DNA of 29,308 nucleotides from Oscillospiraceae bacterium (GTDB taxonomy: Bacteria; Bacillota; Clostridia; UMGS1883). Made by a program: the position numbers and the translations under genes. The DNA lies in contig JAFLUQ010000009.1 in NCBI GenBank assembly GCA_022508735.1, positions 1 through 29,308 of the forward strand, given 5' to 3'. The notes below the pieces were generated by a model that was not told where the DNA came from, ran no database searches, and saw only the letters and a program-made list of their open reading frames with translations. How positions within the stretch are numbered: the first letter of the stretch is position 1; the number at the start of each line of letters is the position of its first letter. Shown here in pieces: positions 14,274 to 22,920 of this stretch.

Positions 14274-14780
14274 TTATTTGCCGTCTACCTTGTCGCAAAG
14301 AGCGGCGAGCTCTTCGCCCTTACGCTGCAGAGTATCCACTATCTCTTTTCTGACCGTCTTGTTATACCCGGCGCGCAGGGCCTTGGAGCCCTTGACATAG
14401 GCCACAGCACCGCCCGCGATCACCAGCGCGCTTAAAACCAGTGCAACCGGAGAGAGCTTCATGATAAACAATATTAACGCCGCGATCACCACGCCGCCAA
14501 TAAGCTCTATCGGCTTCTTCTTTGTAGGAGCGGATATTTTGAAGTCGATCGTACGCATAAGGCCGAGGAATTCATCGGCAAATTTTTCGTCGCCTATCCC
14601 TTTGAGCCACTGGCCCTCATAATATGTTCTGATCGTCCACTTTTCCGTCTGCAATAAATATTTTTTCTTCAGCTCATCAAGATCGATCCCGATTCCTGTT
14701 TTAAAGCTGCTGTCCATATGCAGCTTTATTGAGTTTTCCAGCTCGTGCCAGCTGCCCAAAAAGTCTGTTCTTCTTGACAT
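14274..14780 (-). CDS. Small protein with two membrane helices, 168 aa
   Basis: The family is not recognised. Residues 1-88 are soluble and charged; residues 91-109 (IELIGGVVIAALILFIMKL) and about 111-129 (PVALVLSALVIAGGAVAYV) form two hydrophobic helices separated by a very short turn, making a membrane hairpin; the C-terminal 39 residues are basic and helical. There is no signal peptide, so both ends should face the cytosol. The ATG at 14780 follows AGAAGGGAAG, and the gap to the upstream dynamin-like gene is 26 nt. As the last gene of the M48-dynamin operon it could be the membrane anchor or receptor for the GTPases, which is inference from position and topology. Confidence 0.83.
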   Translation of the reverse strand: MSRRTDFLGSWHELENSIKLHMDSSFKTGIGIDLDELKKKYLLQTEKWTIRTYYEGQWLKGIGDEKFADEFLGLMRTIDFKISAPTKKKPIELIGGVVIAALILFIMKLSPVALVLSALVIAGGAVAYVKGSKALRAGYNKTVRKEIVDTLQRKGEELAALCDKVDGK

Positions 14781-14806
14781 ATAAACTCTTCCCTTCTATT
14801 CGGTAT

Positions 14807-16921
14807 TTAAATTTTATTTGCGTATTTTAATACTTCTTCCCCGGTGCAGGCCCCTTTTCCGAGCATAGCGCCGAATTTATTAAATTCCTCAAGATACCGT
14901 TTTTTTACCGCTTCCATTCGTTCCGCTTCGAGGACCGCAGCGTTTTCGTCCTTCTTCATAAGCTCGATCATATTATCGGTATCCGCCATATTTTTAGCCA
15001 GGCGCCGGTCAAGCAGCTCAGTGTGCTCGGTTATGCGGCGGCGCACCGTCAGCATTATATCATCAGCGCCAAAGCCCTCCAGGCTGTTGCATATCGGCTC
15101 CTTCGCCTCTATTATTGCTGTCGTAGCCACATTATCCCTTGCGATCCCGTCGCCGAACATGGACTTTATTGTTCTTGCGATCATGAATATCCAGCCAATG
15201 CCCGTCATGGACGTAAAAATATACTGTGTTAATGCCGAGGCTATGGAGACAATCACTACCGAGGCCATTATATCTGATAAATTACTCAGCCCGGCAATTT
15301 TATGTCTCATATCTGCTCCGTCAGGCACATACCTTTCGTATTCACCGTCGAATTCAAATGAAAAAATGTCAGGCGCACATTCATAAGGAAGAGCCCTGCT
15401 GAGCTCGTCGATCCTTTGCGCCGCGCCGCCCTCCTTATGCAGGTAATCATCAATAAGCGAGCGCATCCTTTCCATGCATTCATTGAATTCATTTCCTATG
15501 TATCCTCCCGTCGGCATTCCGCCCTCGTCGAAGATCACTATAGCGTCGCATATCGGCTTCACGGCCTCCAACAAGCGTTCAACAGCTTCATCAGAGACGG
15601 AGCCGTTATGAAAAATACTCTTAGCTTTTTCGGCTACGCTGAACTTAACTATTGTCATTGCCTTTCCGATGTCAAAGCCTGTCGCGGGGTTATTGAGAAA
15701 ATACTCGTCCCAGTTTACCCTCACCCTTGCAACAAATTTGCGCAGCTCGCCTCTTACGATCACATCCACGTTGTCATAAAGCCGCTGAAATTCCTCATTG
15801 ATTTTTTTTGATATTTCCATAGCCTGCTTTGAGCGCTCATTCATCTTATCCATATCAGAGCGGAGCACGGCAGCATTTTTCTGTATGTAGCTCTGAAGCC
15901 TCGAATTTTCCGATTCAAGGGCCTTATAGGTATTCGCAAGCAGCCTGAGGGTGTCCTCATAGGCGGTTATGTATTTCGTATCCGAGGTAAGATATTCCGT
16001 CAGCTCTGCCTCAAAGCGCGGCATACCTGTAGCCTCATAATCGACATCAACAGGGATATTTTTTGAGCCTACACGCACTATCTTAGGTCTTCCGGTCTTT
16101 ACACACAAGGCCCCCTCCGTGTCGATATAGAATACCCGTTTTTCGTAAAGCTCCTCGTCGAAGCTTCCGTCCCTTTTCAGGAAAACATTCTTCAGCATGC
16201 GTAAAACATTTTCCTTGACCAGGTCTTCTCCCTCTGTGATCATGTCTGCGTGGGTCACGACAAAAAAGATGTTTTGCATAGCCCTGCCGCAATATTTTTG
16301 CTGTATTCTGTCACGCTCCTCACAACTGAGCGCCACAAGGCCATTTATAAGAAACACTATCGCATTGGCGCGGGGCTCATAATGAAGCGTGATCTCGGTC
16401 TCAAGCCTTGAGCTGCCCATACCCGGGGAATCCACCAGCTGCACCAGATTGCCGAAAAGCTCCTCCCTCAGGCCGAGTTCAATATAAGCTGTCTCCTCAA
16501 CGTCAGGGTTATTTATAAGCCTTATAGCTTTATACTCTTCCGCCCCCAGCTCCCGGCTCGTTCCGTCTTTATAAAATATTTTTGCCGTTTCACGGTCTCT
16601 GCCGAAGGACAGCTTTGTGATCGCCGCCGTTTCCGGCACAGGGGACATATTGACCACGCTTTTTCCGACAAGCGCATTTATAAGGGCCGATTTTCCGCTG
16701 CCAAACATTCCTATGAAAAGCACCTCAAAAATGCCCTTGCTTATATTATCGGCCCTGTCTCTGAGAAGCTGCGCCTCATACTCCATATTGAGCCCCGGTT
16801 CAAAGCCGTATTTTTCTTTAAGGGCCTCGTCCCTTTCTCCTATAAGCTCCGCCGAGGTCGTCAGCACCTCAAGAGCTACGCTTTGCGCCCGCTGTATTCG
16901 CGGGATGTAACTGTATTCCAA
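14807..16921 (-). CDS. Dynamin-like GTPase, 704 aa
   Basis: Bacterial dynamin-like protein. G-domain motifs are P-loop GMFGSGKSA (residues 71-79), switch threonines in the VPETAAITK region (95-103), DSPG (164-167) and THAD (223-226). Residues 330-540 are long helices expected for the stalk. Residues 552-585 (MASVVIVSIASALTQYIF and following) are hydrophobic and probably form the membrane-inserting paddle. The C-terminal helices are charged. The start is TTG 16921, preceded by AGGAG with a 9-nt gap; the N-terminus aligns with that of the neighbour at 17024-19237 (both have a KYGF-xPG-xxME segment near residue 37-46), which supports this start. The two genes are diverged paralogs, so they may form a hetero-oligomer. 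The intergenic stretch before it has a 12-bp hairpin. Confidence 0.93.
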   Translation of the reverse strand: MEYSYIPRIQRAQSVALEVLTTSAELIGERDEALKEKYGFEPGLNMEYEAQLLRDRADNISKGIFEVLFIGMFGSGKSALINALVGKSVVNMSPVPETAAITKLSFGRDRETAKIFYKDGTSRELGAEEYKAIRLINNPDVEETAYIELGLREELFGNLVQLVDSPGMGSSRLETEITLHYEPRANAIVFLINGLVALSCEERDRIQQKYCGRAMQNIFFVVTHADMITEGEDLVKENVLRMLKNVFLKRDGSFDEELYEKRVFYIDTEGALCVKTGRPKIVRVGSKNIPVDVDYEATGMPRFEAELTEYLTSDTKYITAYEDTLRLLANTYKALESENSRLQSYIQKNAAVLRSDMDKMNERSKQAMEISKKINEEFQRLYDNVDVIVRGELRKFVARVRVNWDEYFLNNPATGFDIGKAMTIVKFSVAEKAKSIFHNGSVSDEAVERLLEAVKPICDAIVIFDEGGMPTGGYIGNEFNECMERMRSLIDDYLHKEGGAAQRIDELSRALPYECAPDIFSFEFDGEYERYVPDGADMRHKIAGLSNLSDIMASVVIVSIASALTQYIFTSMTGIGWIFMIARTIKSMFGDGIARDNVATTAIIEAKEPICNSLEGFGADDIMLTVRRRITEHTELLDRRLAKNMADTDNMIELMKKDENAAVLEAERMEAVKKRYLEEFNKFGAMLGKGACTGEEVLKYANKI

Positions 16922-16965
16922 ATCAAAACACTCCTAACAGGGTAATCACTTTGGGGTAATTATAA

Positions 16966-17007
16966 TGCCATTGAGCCAATAATTACAGCTTTATCGGCCC
17001 AATGGCA
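16966..17007 (-). other. 12-bp hairpin between two dynamin-like genes
   Basis: Arms 16966-16977 (TGCCATTGAGCC) and 16996-17007 (GGCCCAATGGCA) pair along 12 bp, with one G-U pair in the minus-strand RNA and an 18-nt loop. It is followed by TTATAATTACCCC, not a clean T tract. It could be a partial terminator or an RNA processing/stability element setting different levels of the two GTPases. A TATAAT just past it (16964-16959) has no convincing -35. Confidence 0.55.
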
Positions 17008-17023
17008 CTATTCCCCTTCAGGC

Positions 17024-19237
17024 TCAGGCAGTTTTTACTGCTGCCATTAAGAGTATATCGCTTTCCGTAAATGTCCTTCCGTCGATATGCTCGCTCAGCT
17101 CGTTATAGGCCTTCACAAGCCCCGCTTTGATCTGCTCGAGTCTGGCCTCCTCAGTCTTTTCATCGATCTGCTTATTCTTTAACGCCGCTTCGATCTTAGC
17201 CAGATTTTGCTGCTCATCCTTCATCTTCTGGGCTATTATGGCATTCATTTTGCCAACACCGCCGTTCACCTGATCATTCAGTGTGTCAGAGATGTTTCTG
17301 GCAATGGCTATGCCGTTGCTTTCAAGCTCGCTGCATACCTTATCCTTCGCGTCCGCATAGGCGTCTGTCACTATCTGGTTGGTCGTTTTTCCTATTCTTA
17401 TTATACCTATTACGGTTCTGATAGCCAAATACACCATGCCCCATCCGGTTATGGTCATAACGATGGTATATACTATGAGTTCTACAAGTGATGTCAGCAC
17501 GATGTTTTTGACCAGATCTCCTATGCTGAATTTATTGTTCAATGCCGCCCATGCGGTATCCACGTCTCTGCACAGTATCAGCGTAACAATGGCCTGAGCA
17601 AGACTGCCGTTATCCTGCACGTTAATTGGGCTGCCCATTTCCAGATATATATTTTCCACGATCCTCCTGATGTCAAGATCTATTCCCTCTGTCTGGCTGA
17701 TCAGCACCGATACCAACACCTCAAGATTGCTTGAGAAGCCCTCCGCCGACTGCGAGAGCTTTCTGCTGACGTTGCTCTTGAAGCTTGCCAGTTTAATTCC
17801 GAGATAGCAGTCGTCGCTTATTTCCTCAACGGATTTACCGTTCTTGTATACGCGAACAGTCTTAAATATCTCATCTGTTATCGGCCGCATAATTTCCTCG
17901 ACCTTTGACCTGTATGCGTCTTCGTCCTTAGAGAACTTGTTCTTGATCGTTTCCGAAATTATTTGGGCGTTGCGTCCAAGGCCAAATTCAACCTCAGGCG
18001 CCTTCGCCTCAAAATACTCATCCCAATCGGCCCGCACCGACTGGGTGAAGAGCCCGTATTCATTCTGCACCTTAATTGCCACGTCATCCATGAAGTTCTC
18101 TACGAGCTTTTGAATATTGTCGAGGGTATTCTGTATGTCTTTTATTACTTTTTCCTGCTTGTCTTTATCCCTTATCTTTTCATTAACGCCCTCTCTGATA
18201 ATACTGAGCCGTTTCTCGGCCTCGCTGTTAAAGGCGCTGAAATATGCGGTGAGATAGTTTCTGTTAAGGCTATAAGCCTCCCTGTATTTTTCGTCTGAAA
18301 CCAGGAACTCAGTGAGCGCCTCTTCAAATTCCGGCACTCCCGTATCGGACAGCTCAATATCGACAGGCACTTTCTTGTTGCCCACGCTAACCATGAATTT
18401 TTCGCCGGTTTTCGCGCATACCGCCCCATAGGCATTTACGAAGAACACTCTTCTTTCGGCAAGTGCCTTGTCGTAATTGCCATTTTCATCAGTGAACACC
18501 CGCTCGGTATATTCTATTATCCTTTTCTTCAGCAGATCCTCATCCTCGGTGACGGTATCCATGTGTGTAACAACAAAGAAAACGTTTTTAAGATGCCGGT
18601 CATAAAACTTTGTGGCTATTCTGTCCCTTTCGCTGTTAGACAGCGGCACCGTAGCATTTATAAGAAAGACGATAGCGTTTGCCTTGGGCTCGTACTCAAG
18701 CGTGAGCTTCGATTCGTTTGCCGCACTGTCCAGACCGGGAGAGTCAACAAGCTGAACAAGGTTTTCAAACAGACTTTCCTCCTGCTCAAGATCAATATGG
18801 CTTATTCTTTCATCAGGCTCACCGTTTTTCAGCCTGAAGCGCTGCTGGTATTCGGCGACAGTGATGATCTCGTCCTCAGTGCCGTCCTTGTAGTGAACCG
18901 TAACCTTGGCGTCGGGTCTGCCGAACCATATTTTTGTTATTGAAGGAGTTTCCGGAACAGGTGAAGAGGGCAGAAGGTTCTTTCCCAAAACGGCATTTAT
19001 AAGCGTTGACTTTCCGCCGCTGAACACGCCTGTGAACAGAACATTGAAAATTCCCTGACCTATTGCCTCACTGTTGTAGTGGAGCTGTGCGGCTTCTGTT
19101 TCCATACCGACGCCGGGAACAAAGCCGTATTTTGCCTTTTTGGTTTCGTCCATTTCGCCTATCAGGTCGGCAAAGTTTTCCAGCACGGAAATGACCCGGC
19201 CCTGATTCTTCTTTAACTCCTGAACTGTCTTATTCAT
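17024..19237 (-). CDS. Dynamin-like GTPase, 737 aa
   Basis: Bacterial dynamin-like protein, paralog of the downstream 704-aa gene. Its motifs are GVFSGGKST (70-78), VPETPSITK (94-102), LVDSPGLD (163-170) and THMD (224-227). Both paralogs share the LVQLVDSPG and YEPxANAIVFLIN segments. Helical stalk regions run at about 310-570; a hydrophobic stretch at about 578-615 (LTSLVELIVYTIVMTITGWG within it) is the likely membrane insert; a coiled coil spans 660-715. ATG 19237 has AAGGAGG ahead. A GC-rich hairpin (19261-19283) lies just upstream. Its position after a degenerate dynamin-like gene and an M48 protease suggests a membrane fission, fusion or repair machine; GTPase activity is expected from the intact motifs. 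Confidence 0.94.
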   Translation of the reverse strand: MNKTVQELKKNQGRVISVLENFADLIGEMDETKKAKYGFVPGVGMETEAAQLHYNSEAIGQGIFNVLFTGVFSGGKSTLINAVLGKNLLPSSPVPETPSITKIWFGRPDAKVTVHYKDGTEDEIITVAEYQQRFRLKNGEPDERISHIDLEQEESLFENLVQLVDSPGLDSAANESKLTLEYEPKANAIVFLINATVPLSNSERDRIATKFYDRHLKNVFFVVTHMDTVTEDEDLLKKRIIEYTERVFTDENGNYDKALAERRVFFVNAYGAVCAKTGEKFMVSVGNKKVPVDIELSDTGVPEFEEALTEFLVSDEKYREAYSLNRNYLTAYFSAFNSEAEKRLSIIREGVNEKIRDKDKQEKVIKDIQNTLDNIQKLVENFMDDVAIKVQNEYGLFTQSVRADWDEYFEAKAPEVEFGLGRNAQIISETIKNKFSKDEDAYRSKVEEIMRPITDEIFKTVRVYKNGKSVEEISDDCYLGIKLASFKSNVSRKLSQSAEGFSSNLEVLVSVLISQTEGIDLDIRRIVENIYLEMGSPINVQDNGSLAQAIVTLILCRDVDTAWAALNNKFSIGDLVKNIVLTSLVELIVYTIVMTITGWGMVYLAIRTVIGIIRIGKTTNQIVTDAYADAKDKVCSELESNGIAIARNISDTLNDQVNGGVGKMNAIIAQKMKDEQQNLAKIEAALKNKQIDEKTEEARLEQIKAGLVKAYNELSEHIDGRTFTESDILLMAAVKTA

Positions 19238-19260
19238 TATTTTTTCCTCCTTGTATATTT

Positions 19261-19283
19261 GCGGCAGCCGCTCGGGCGGCCGC
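19261..19283 (-). other. GC-rich hairpin upstream of dynamin-like gene
   Basis: A stem of GCGGC with GCCGC, one mismatch, then GCC with GGC and a 5-nt loop, in a 61-nt gap, just before the AAGGAGG of the 737-aa GTPase gene. No T tract follows on the minus strand, so a terminator is unlikely; an mRNA stability or processing role is possible. Confidence 0.4.
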
Positions 19284-19298
19284 TATAGTTAACTTAGG

Positions 19299-20987
19299 TT
19301 AAATAAGCTCAGCCATCATATTGGCTATATCAACACTGCGCACAGCGGCGATCTCGTCCTGGCGGCCCTTCAGCTTTTCGGCGCTGTCTTTAAGAGAATT
19401 GGCCTTTTCAATCAGCTTATCGCAGTAGGTCTTATAGGCGTCGCTTACAGCCTCCCTGACATTTGATGCGGCCGCCTCGACCTGCTTTTCCAATTCGTTG
19501 TAAAAGTCAATCTTCACATTATTGCAAAGGTTCTTTGCCTGATCTATCAGCTGCTTTTTATTGCTCTCGGTAAGCTTTGTGCTGCCGTAGTGGCTGAGGG
19601 CTATGGCGCCGGCGGCTGTAACTATTCCCGTAAGCGGCCCCATGATAAGCGCTGCAGGCAGGGCCGCTATCAGCATCACCTTTGATACGGTGCTGATATT
19701 GTTTTTGGCGTCCTGCTCAAACGGGTCAAAAATGCCTCTGTCTATGTTTTTTCTCAGTTCGCCGACAACACGCTCGAGCAGCACCTTCTGTTCGCCCTGT
19801 ATATCGTCAAAAAAAGCGTCGGCATCTAACTCCATCTGACTGTAGGCTGATTCCACAACTGACTGAACCTTATCTATAAAGCTCTGCCTCTTTTTCTGTT
19901 CAAACGAATTCCATGAGGTCTCAATATATCCGGGAATCTTTTCCGACAAGAGTGTTATGTCGTCCGCACTGTCTATGCCTTTTCTTATATTGTCGATAAT
20001 TTCGGCATTATATTTTTCGACCTCGTCCATATATTCCATATTCATAACCGACATAATTTTTGTATATACGTTCGACGCCGAAACTATTCCGCGTGCCACA
20101 ATTTTCCCGCGCTTTTCTTCAATGGTCTGTATCAGCTCCTCTACATCCGAGGAATCGATAGACGCTGCCTCCTGCTTTTCAGCCAAGTTTTTGTCAAGCA
20201 CCTCGAAGCTGTTTCTGACGATCTGCAGGTCTCTAAGCTCCCTCATATCGCTGAGATTTTCGGCGGCGTTTAAATAGATATATTCGGCGACATCGCCCGT
20301 CTCGGTAAAGAGCTGCTCTAAGCCGAGCCTCTTCATTATGGTCTTTACATTACTGAGCACGGCCTCCTGATCGTCGGTGCTGTTCAGCATATACATTCCG
20401 TTTACAACTATCGCCGAGCGCACAGGCCCGAAAACGCGGCTCATATGCTTCTCTGCAAAGCTTCTTTCCTCTGAATTCATCGCCATTGTTGCATTTGTAA
20501 CGAGGAAGGCAAAATCAACCGTATCCAGCTCGTTGTTCCAGTCATATTCCGTAAAATTATTGTAGGTAAACAGCGCCTTAACTTCAAACAGCTTGAGCTT
20601 TTCCTCCGGAAGGGTTATCTCCACGTCCGGCACATAGCCCTTTGCGCTCTCCTTAAGAGCGCCCGCGAGCTCAGTCAGCCCACAATCGTTATATTCGTTG
20701 TTTGCCCCGGACAGCCTGCACGAAAATTCATCGCCGTAGCACACCCTGAGTCTGAACGCCTTATCCACATACTTTACAGACAGACCTTCGAGCTTATCTG
20801 AGGCTAAAACGTCTTTTACCATGCCGACAAGGGTCTCTGAATTCTGCCCTATGAAGGCAACAGCACCTGCGCCGCCGCTGTTTATCAGCTTTCTTGCGGA
20901 GCGCACATGGGCTATTGCGTCTTCCGCCTCATATTTTTCTGCTACATCCTCACAATACTTTAATGCGTTTCCCAGCTTTTCGTTCAT
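19299..20987 (-). CDS. Degenerate dynamin-like protein (pseudo-GTPase), 562 aa
   Basis: It has the dynamin-like layout but lost nucleotide-binding motifs. The expected P-loop reads AFIGQNSETLVGMV (residues 44-57), without the GKS/T; the DxPG region is replaced by FTYNNFTEY (139-147); the expected T/NKxD position reads SAIVVNGMYML (191-201). Homology is supported by FAFLVTNATMAMNSEERSF (159-177), which matches IVFLINATVPLSNSERDRI in the 737-aa paralog. Long helices follow, then a hydrophobic hairpin at 436-467 (MLIAALPAALIMGPLTGIVT within it) and C-terminal helices. ATG 20987 has AAGGAG about 11 nt ahead. It is likely a regulatory or structural subunit for the two active GTPases. Lack of GTP binding is inferred from motif loss. 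Confidence 0.82.
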   Translation of the reverse strand: MNEKLGNALKYCEDVAEKYEAEDAIAHVRSARKLINSGGAGAVAFIGQNSETLVGMVKDVLASDKLEGLSVKYVDKAFRLRVCYGDEFSCRLSGANNEYNDCGLTELAGALKESAKGYVPDVEITLPEEKLKLFEVKALFTYNNFTEYDWNNELDTVDFAFLVTNATMAMNSEERSFAEKHMSRVFGPVRSAIVVNGMYMLNSTDDQEAVLSNVKTIMKRLGLEQLFTETGDVAEYIYLNAAENLSDMRELRDLQIVRNSFEVLDKNLAEKQEAASIDSSDVEELIQTIEEKRGKIVARGIVSASNVYTKIMSVMNMEYMDEVEKYNAEIIDNIRKGIDSADDITLLSEKIPGYIETSWNSFEQKKRQSFIDKVQSVVESAYSQMELDADAFFDDIQGEQKVLLERVVGELRKNIDRGIFDPFEQDAKNNISTVSKVMLIAALPAALIMGPLTGIVTAAGAIALSHYGSTKLTESNKKQLIDQAKNLCNNVKIDFYNELEKQVEAAASNVREAVSDAYKTYCDKLIEKANSLKDSAEKLKGRQDEIAAVRSVDIANMMAELI

Positions 20988-21006
20988 TTTAATTCGCGCT
21001 CCTTAT

Positions 21007-21927
21007 CTATAATAATATTTTTATGATTTCGTTCGTTCTCTTTTCAAGCTCTTTGTCGCTTAAGAGGCGCTTGCCCTCGGGAATCTCCTGCCCGGATATT
21101 CTGTAATACTTTTCCGAGTTGGCGAACAGGTCCAGCGCTTCCATCCTTTTGGGAATAATGGGATGCTCATAGAAAAGCTCCGTGAATTTTCCGAGCGCAT
21201 TTCCCTGCCTGAATTTTCTTGTGTTTTCAAGATAATCGTCAACATCCAGCTTGTCGATATTCATAAAGCCTGCTTCAAGCTTTAGCAGCGCCTTTTTTGC
21301 GGTTGCTACGTCGCCGCAGCATATAAGGCCTGCCCTGTCGGCCGATATTTCCGATTTTCTGCTCCAGGCATTGAGCGGATACTGTATCGTTGCGGCAATC
21401 GCCGCGCCGACGACGGGAATCAGATTGCCGAAATTCCCTATAGTCCTTAACGCAGTGTGATATACCACATGCCCCAAGGCTACGTGACCGCACTCGTGAC
21501 CGAGCACAAACTTCTGTTCCTCAACAGAAAGAAGCATATTGAGCAAGCTGCTTATCGCGATATAAGAAAACTCATCTGTGCCGACGGTCTGCGCATTAAT
21601 TCCCGGCACCGACCTTGATATCACCGTATACGGCACGTCAATCCCGAGCTTATCCGCACACTCATTTAACACCGCATACAGCTCCGGCTGACTGTTTTCA
21701 TCTACCTTTATGCTTGACGCCAGCGCCAGACCCTCTGTAAGGTCAACGCAGGCCCCCACATATTTTGAAAACAGCTCGTTAATAAGCTTATTGTCAAGAA
21801 CCTTGATGATCGTTGCATCAATGGGATGTGCGAATTCCACCGACTCGTTTACGTTCAGTCTTGACCTCGGCTTTGCGCCTTGACTTACATATTCCTCAAA
21901 GCTCGGACATTTTATTGCACTGTTCAT
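21007..21927 (-). CDS. M48-family zinc metalloprotease, 306 aa
   Basis: The gluzincin core is clear: HECGH (residues 144-148) within FVLGHECGHVALGHVVYH, with the third zinc ligand glutamate in KSEISADRAG (E193, D197). This matches M48 proteases (HtpX, Oma1 and Ste24 relatives). One moderately hydrophobic stretch after the active site (GNLIPVVGAAIAATIQYPL, about 167-185) may contact or enter the membrane; there is no signal peptide. The start is ATG 21927 with GGGAGG 8 nt ahead; the longer frame to 21969 includes that ribosome binding site. It is the first gene of unit D, 19 nt before the degenerate dynamin-like gene. A substrate among the adjacent dynamin-like proteins is an attractive inference by analogy with mitochondrial Oma1 and Opa1. 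Confidence 0.92.
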   Translation of the reverse strand: MNSAIKCPSFEEYVSQGAKPRSRLNVNESVEFAHPIDATIIKVLDNKLINELFSKYVGACVDLTEGLALASSIKVDENSQPELYAVLNECADKLGIDVPYTVISRSVPGINAQTVGTDEFSYIAISSLLNMLLSVEEQKFVLGHECGHVALGHVVYHTALRTIGNFGNLIPVVGAAIAATIQYPLNAWSRKSEISADRAGLICCGDVATAKKALLKLEAGFMNIDKLDVDDYLENTRKFRQGNALGKFTELFYEHPIIPKRMEALDLFANSEKYYRISGQEIPEGKRLLSDKELEKRTNEIIKILL

Positions 21928-21975
21928 AACTTTTACCTCCCATCCATATTTCAGTGAGCCTGTCCTCATGACACC

Positions 21976-22019
21976 ATTTTAGCATATGTATGTGATTTCT
22001 TGTAAAAATTTAGTGGACA
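21976..22019 (-). promoter_or_regulatory. Extended -10 promoter with weak shared box, M48-dynamin operon
   Basis: Minus-strand TGCTAAAAT (-10 at 21981-21976, extended). Upstream, 22019-22002 reads TGTCCACTAAATTTTTAC, a weak match to the TGTC-N11-GACA box (TACA instead of GACA), here 20 bp rather than 21 bp from the -10. A compact inverted repeat TGTC-N5-GACA (21961-21973) covers the expected start site. The leader to ATG 21927 would be about 40 nt. Confidence 0.5.
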
Positions 22020-22020
22020 A

Positions 22021-22761
22021 TTATTTTTCTTCAAAAAATGTTTTTAAACCGAAATGGTAAAGCACATCATTCACCATGTCAAGATCATAATTTGCTACAT
22101 TTTTTATAATATAAGATATTATAGCGTCTCTTTTATCATCCTTTTTAAACGCATATCCCGCTGTTTTCAGAACGCCCTCCGCCTGATAGTAGTTCAGCTT
22201 AAGGCCTACTATAATCCATAATATACTGTGCTTCCCAAGGGTATTCCTTTTATCCCGGATCCTTGCAAAATTCTGCCTCGGCATCATTATATGGTTATAA
22301 AAGTCAGCGTCAGTTTCAAAACCCTTTTCCATCATGTATTTACACAGCAGCATATAGAGCTCGTTTCCGCTTTTTTCGCTTTCCGCGATCATATGCTCAA
22401 GTCTTTGGATGGTCTGCTCCTCGTCGTATATTGCACGGGGTATATGGCGAACCTGTTCCCGAATTATTTTTGTTAATCTCGAATTTTTTCCAAAGCTGTT
22501 TTCAAGCTCTATCAAAACGCTCTCGTCACAGTTGTTTAGCACCGCGAGCAGCAGCTCCGCGTCACTCATGGAATTCGTTGATCGAAAAAAACGGATATTT
22601 TCATCATTCTTAAATAATTCTTTTAAATCGGCTTCCACGTTTTTTCCGTCTATCAAGTCAACTATAAACTTACGCACCTTTGCGGCCTTAAGCTTATCCT
22701 CCTCGCCTTCAAGCGTAGAGAGGTATTTCTCGATATCCTCCAGAAGCTTTAAGTCTACCAT
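22021..22761 (-). CDS. Probable regulator with C-terminal XRE-like HTH domain, 246 aa
   Basis: Residues 1-130 are helical and not recognised. Residues about 135-242 resemble a helix-turn-helix domain seen in Gram-positive stress and macro-domain-linked proteins: LLCKYMMEKGFETDADFYNH, then MPRQNFARIRD, GKHSILWIIVGLKLNYYQAE, LKTAGYAF, and a tail IISYIIKNVANYDLDMVNDV. The order (a pair of short helices, a KIR-like recognition element, then LxxxLxLxxxEAxxLLxxAGYAF) is XRE-like. The ATG at 22761 has AAAGGAGGG 8 nt ahead, and a consensus promoter lies at 22817-22845. Its stop abuts the promoter box of the M48 operon, and it is divergent from the RNA repair operon, which makes it the best candidate for local control. 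DNA binding is inference; a protein-interaction role is possible. Confidence 0.78.
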   Translation of the reverse strand: MVDLKLLEDIEKYLSTLEGEEDKLKAAKVRKFIVDLIDGKNVEADLKELFKNDENIRFFRSTNSMSDAELLLAVLNNCDESVLIELENSFGKNSRLTKIIREQVRHIPRAIYDEEQTIQRLEHMIAESEKSGNELYMLLCKYMMEKGFETDADFYNHIMMPRQNFARIRDKRNTLGKHSILWIIVGLKLNYYQAEGVLKTAGYAFKKDDKRDAIISYIIKNVANYDLDMVNDVLYHFGLKTFFEEK

Positions 22762-22816
22762 ACTTATAACCCTCCTTTTGTTACTGCCGTAAAAATGTCA
22801 CAATAATCCGTATATA

Positions 22817-22845
22817 ATTATATATCAAATTGTGCAATTTGTCAA
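22817..22845 (-). promoter_or_regulatory. Consensus promoter for the HTH gene
   Basis: Minus-strand TTGACA (22845-22840), 17-bp spacer, TATAAT (22822-22817): a perfect sigma-A match in an AT-rich intergenic region. It is about 55 bp upstream of ATG 22761. The TGTC-N11-GACA box is not evident here. Confidence 0.88.
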
Positions 22846-22891
22846 CATAACAAATATAATAAATAATTTTCCATAAAAAATTTAAAAATTA

Positions 22892-22920
22892 TTGACAAAA
22901 TTTGCAGCTTTATTTATAAT
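22892..22920 (+). promoter_or_regulatory. Consensus promoter for the RNA repair operon
   Basis: TTGACA (22892-22897), 17-bp spacer, TATAAT (22915-22920): a second perfect match, back-to-back with the promoter of the HTH gene 46 bp away. The leader to ATG 22975 would be about 48 nt. Such strong promoters suggest constitutive expression unless a repressor acts in the AT-rich region between them (22846-22891), which holds A/T runs but no clear operator. Confidence 0.88.

Noticed and set aside
19299..20987. The 562-aa dynamin-like gene as a decayed pseudogene
   Set aside because: The frame is open and full length with start, ribosome binding site and membrane hairpin; only the nucleotide motifs are lost, which fits a maintained pseudo-GTPase.
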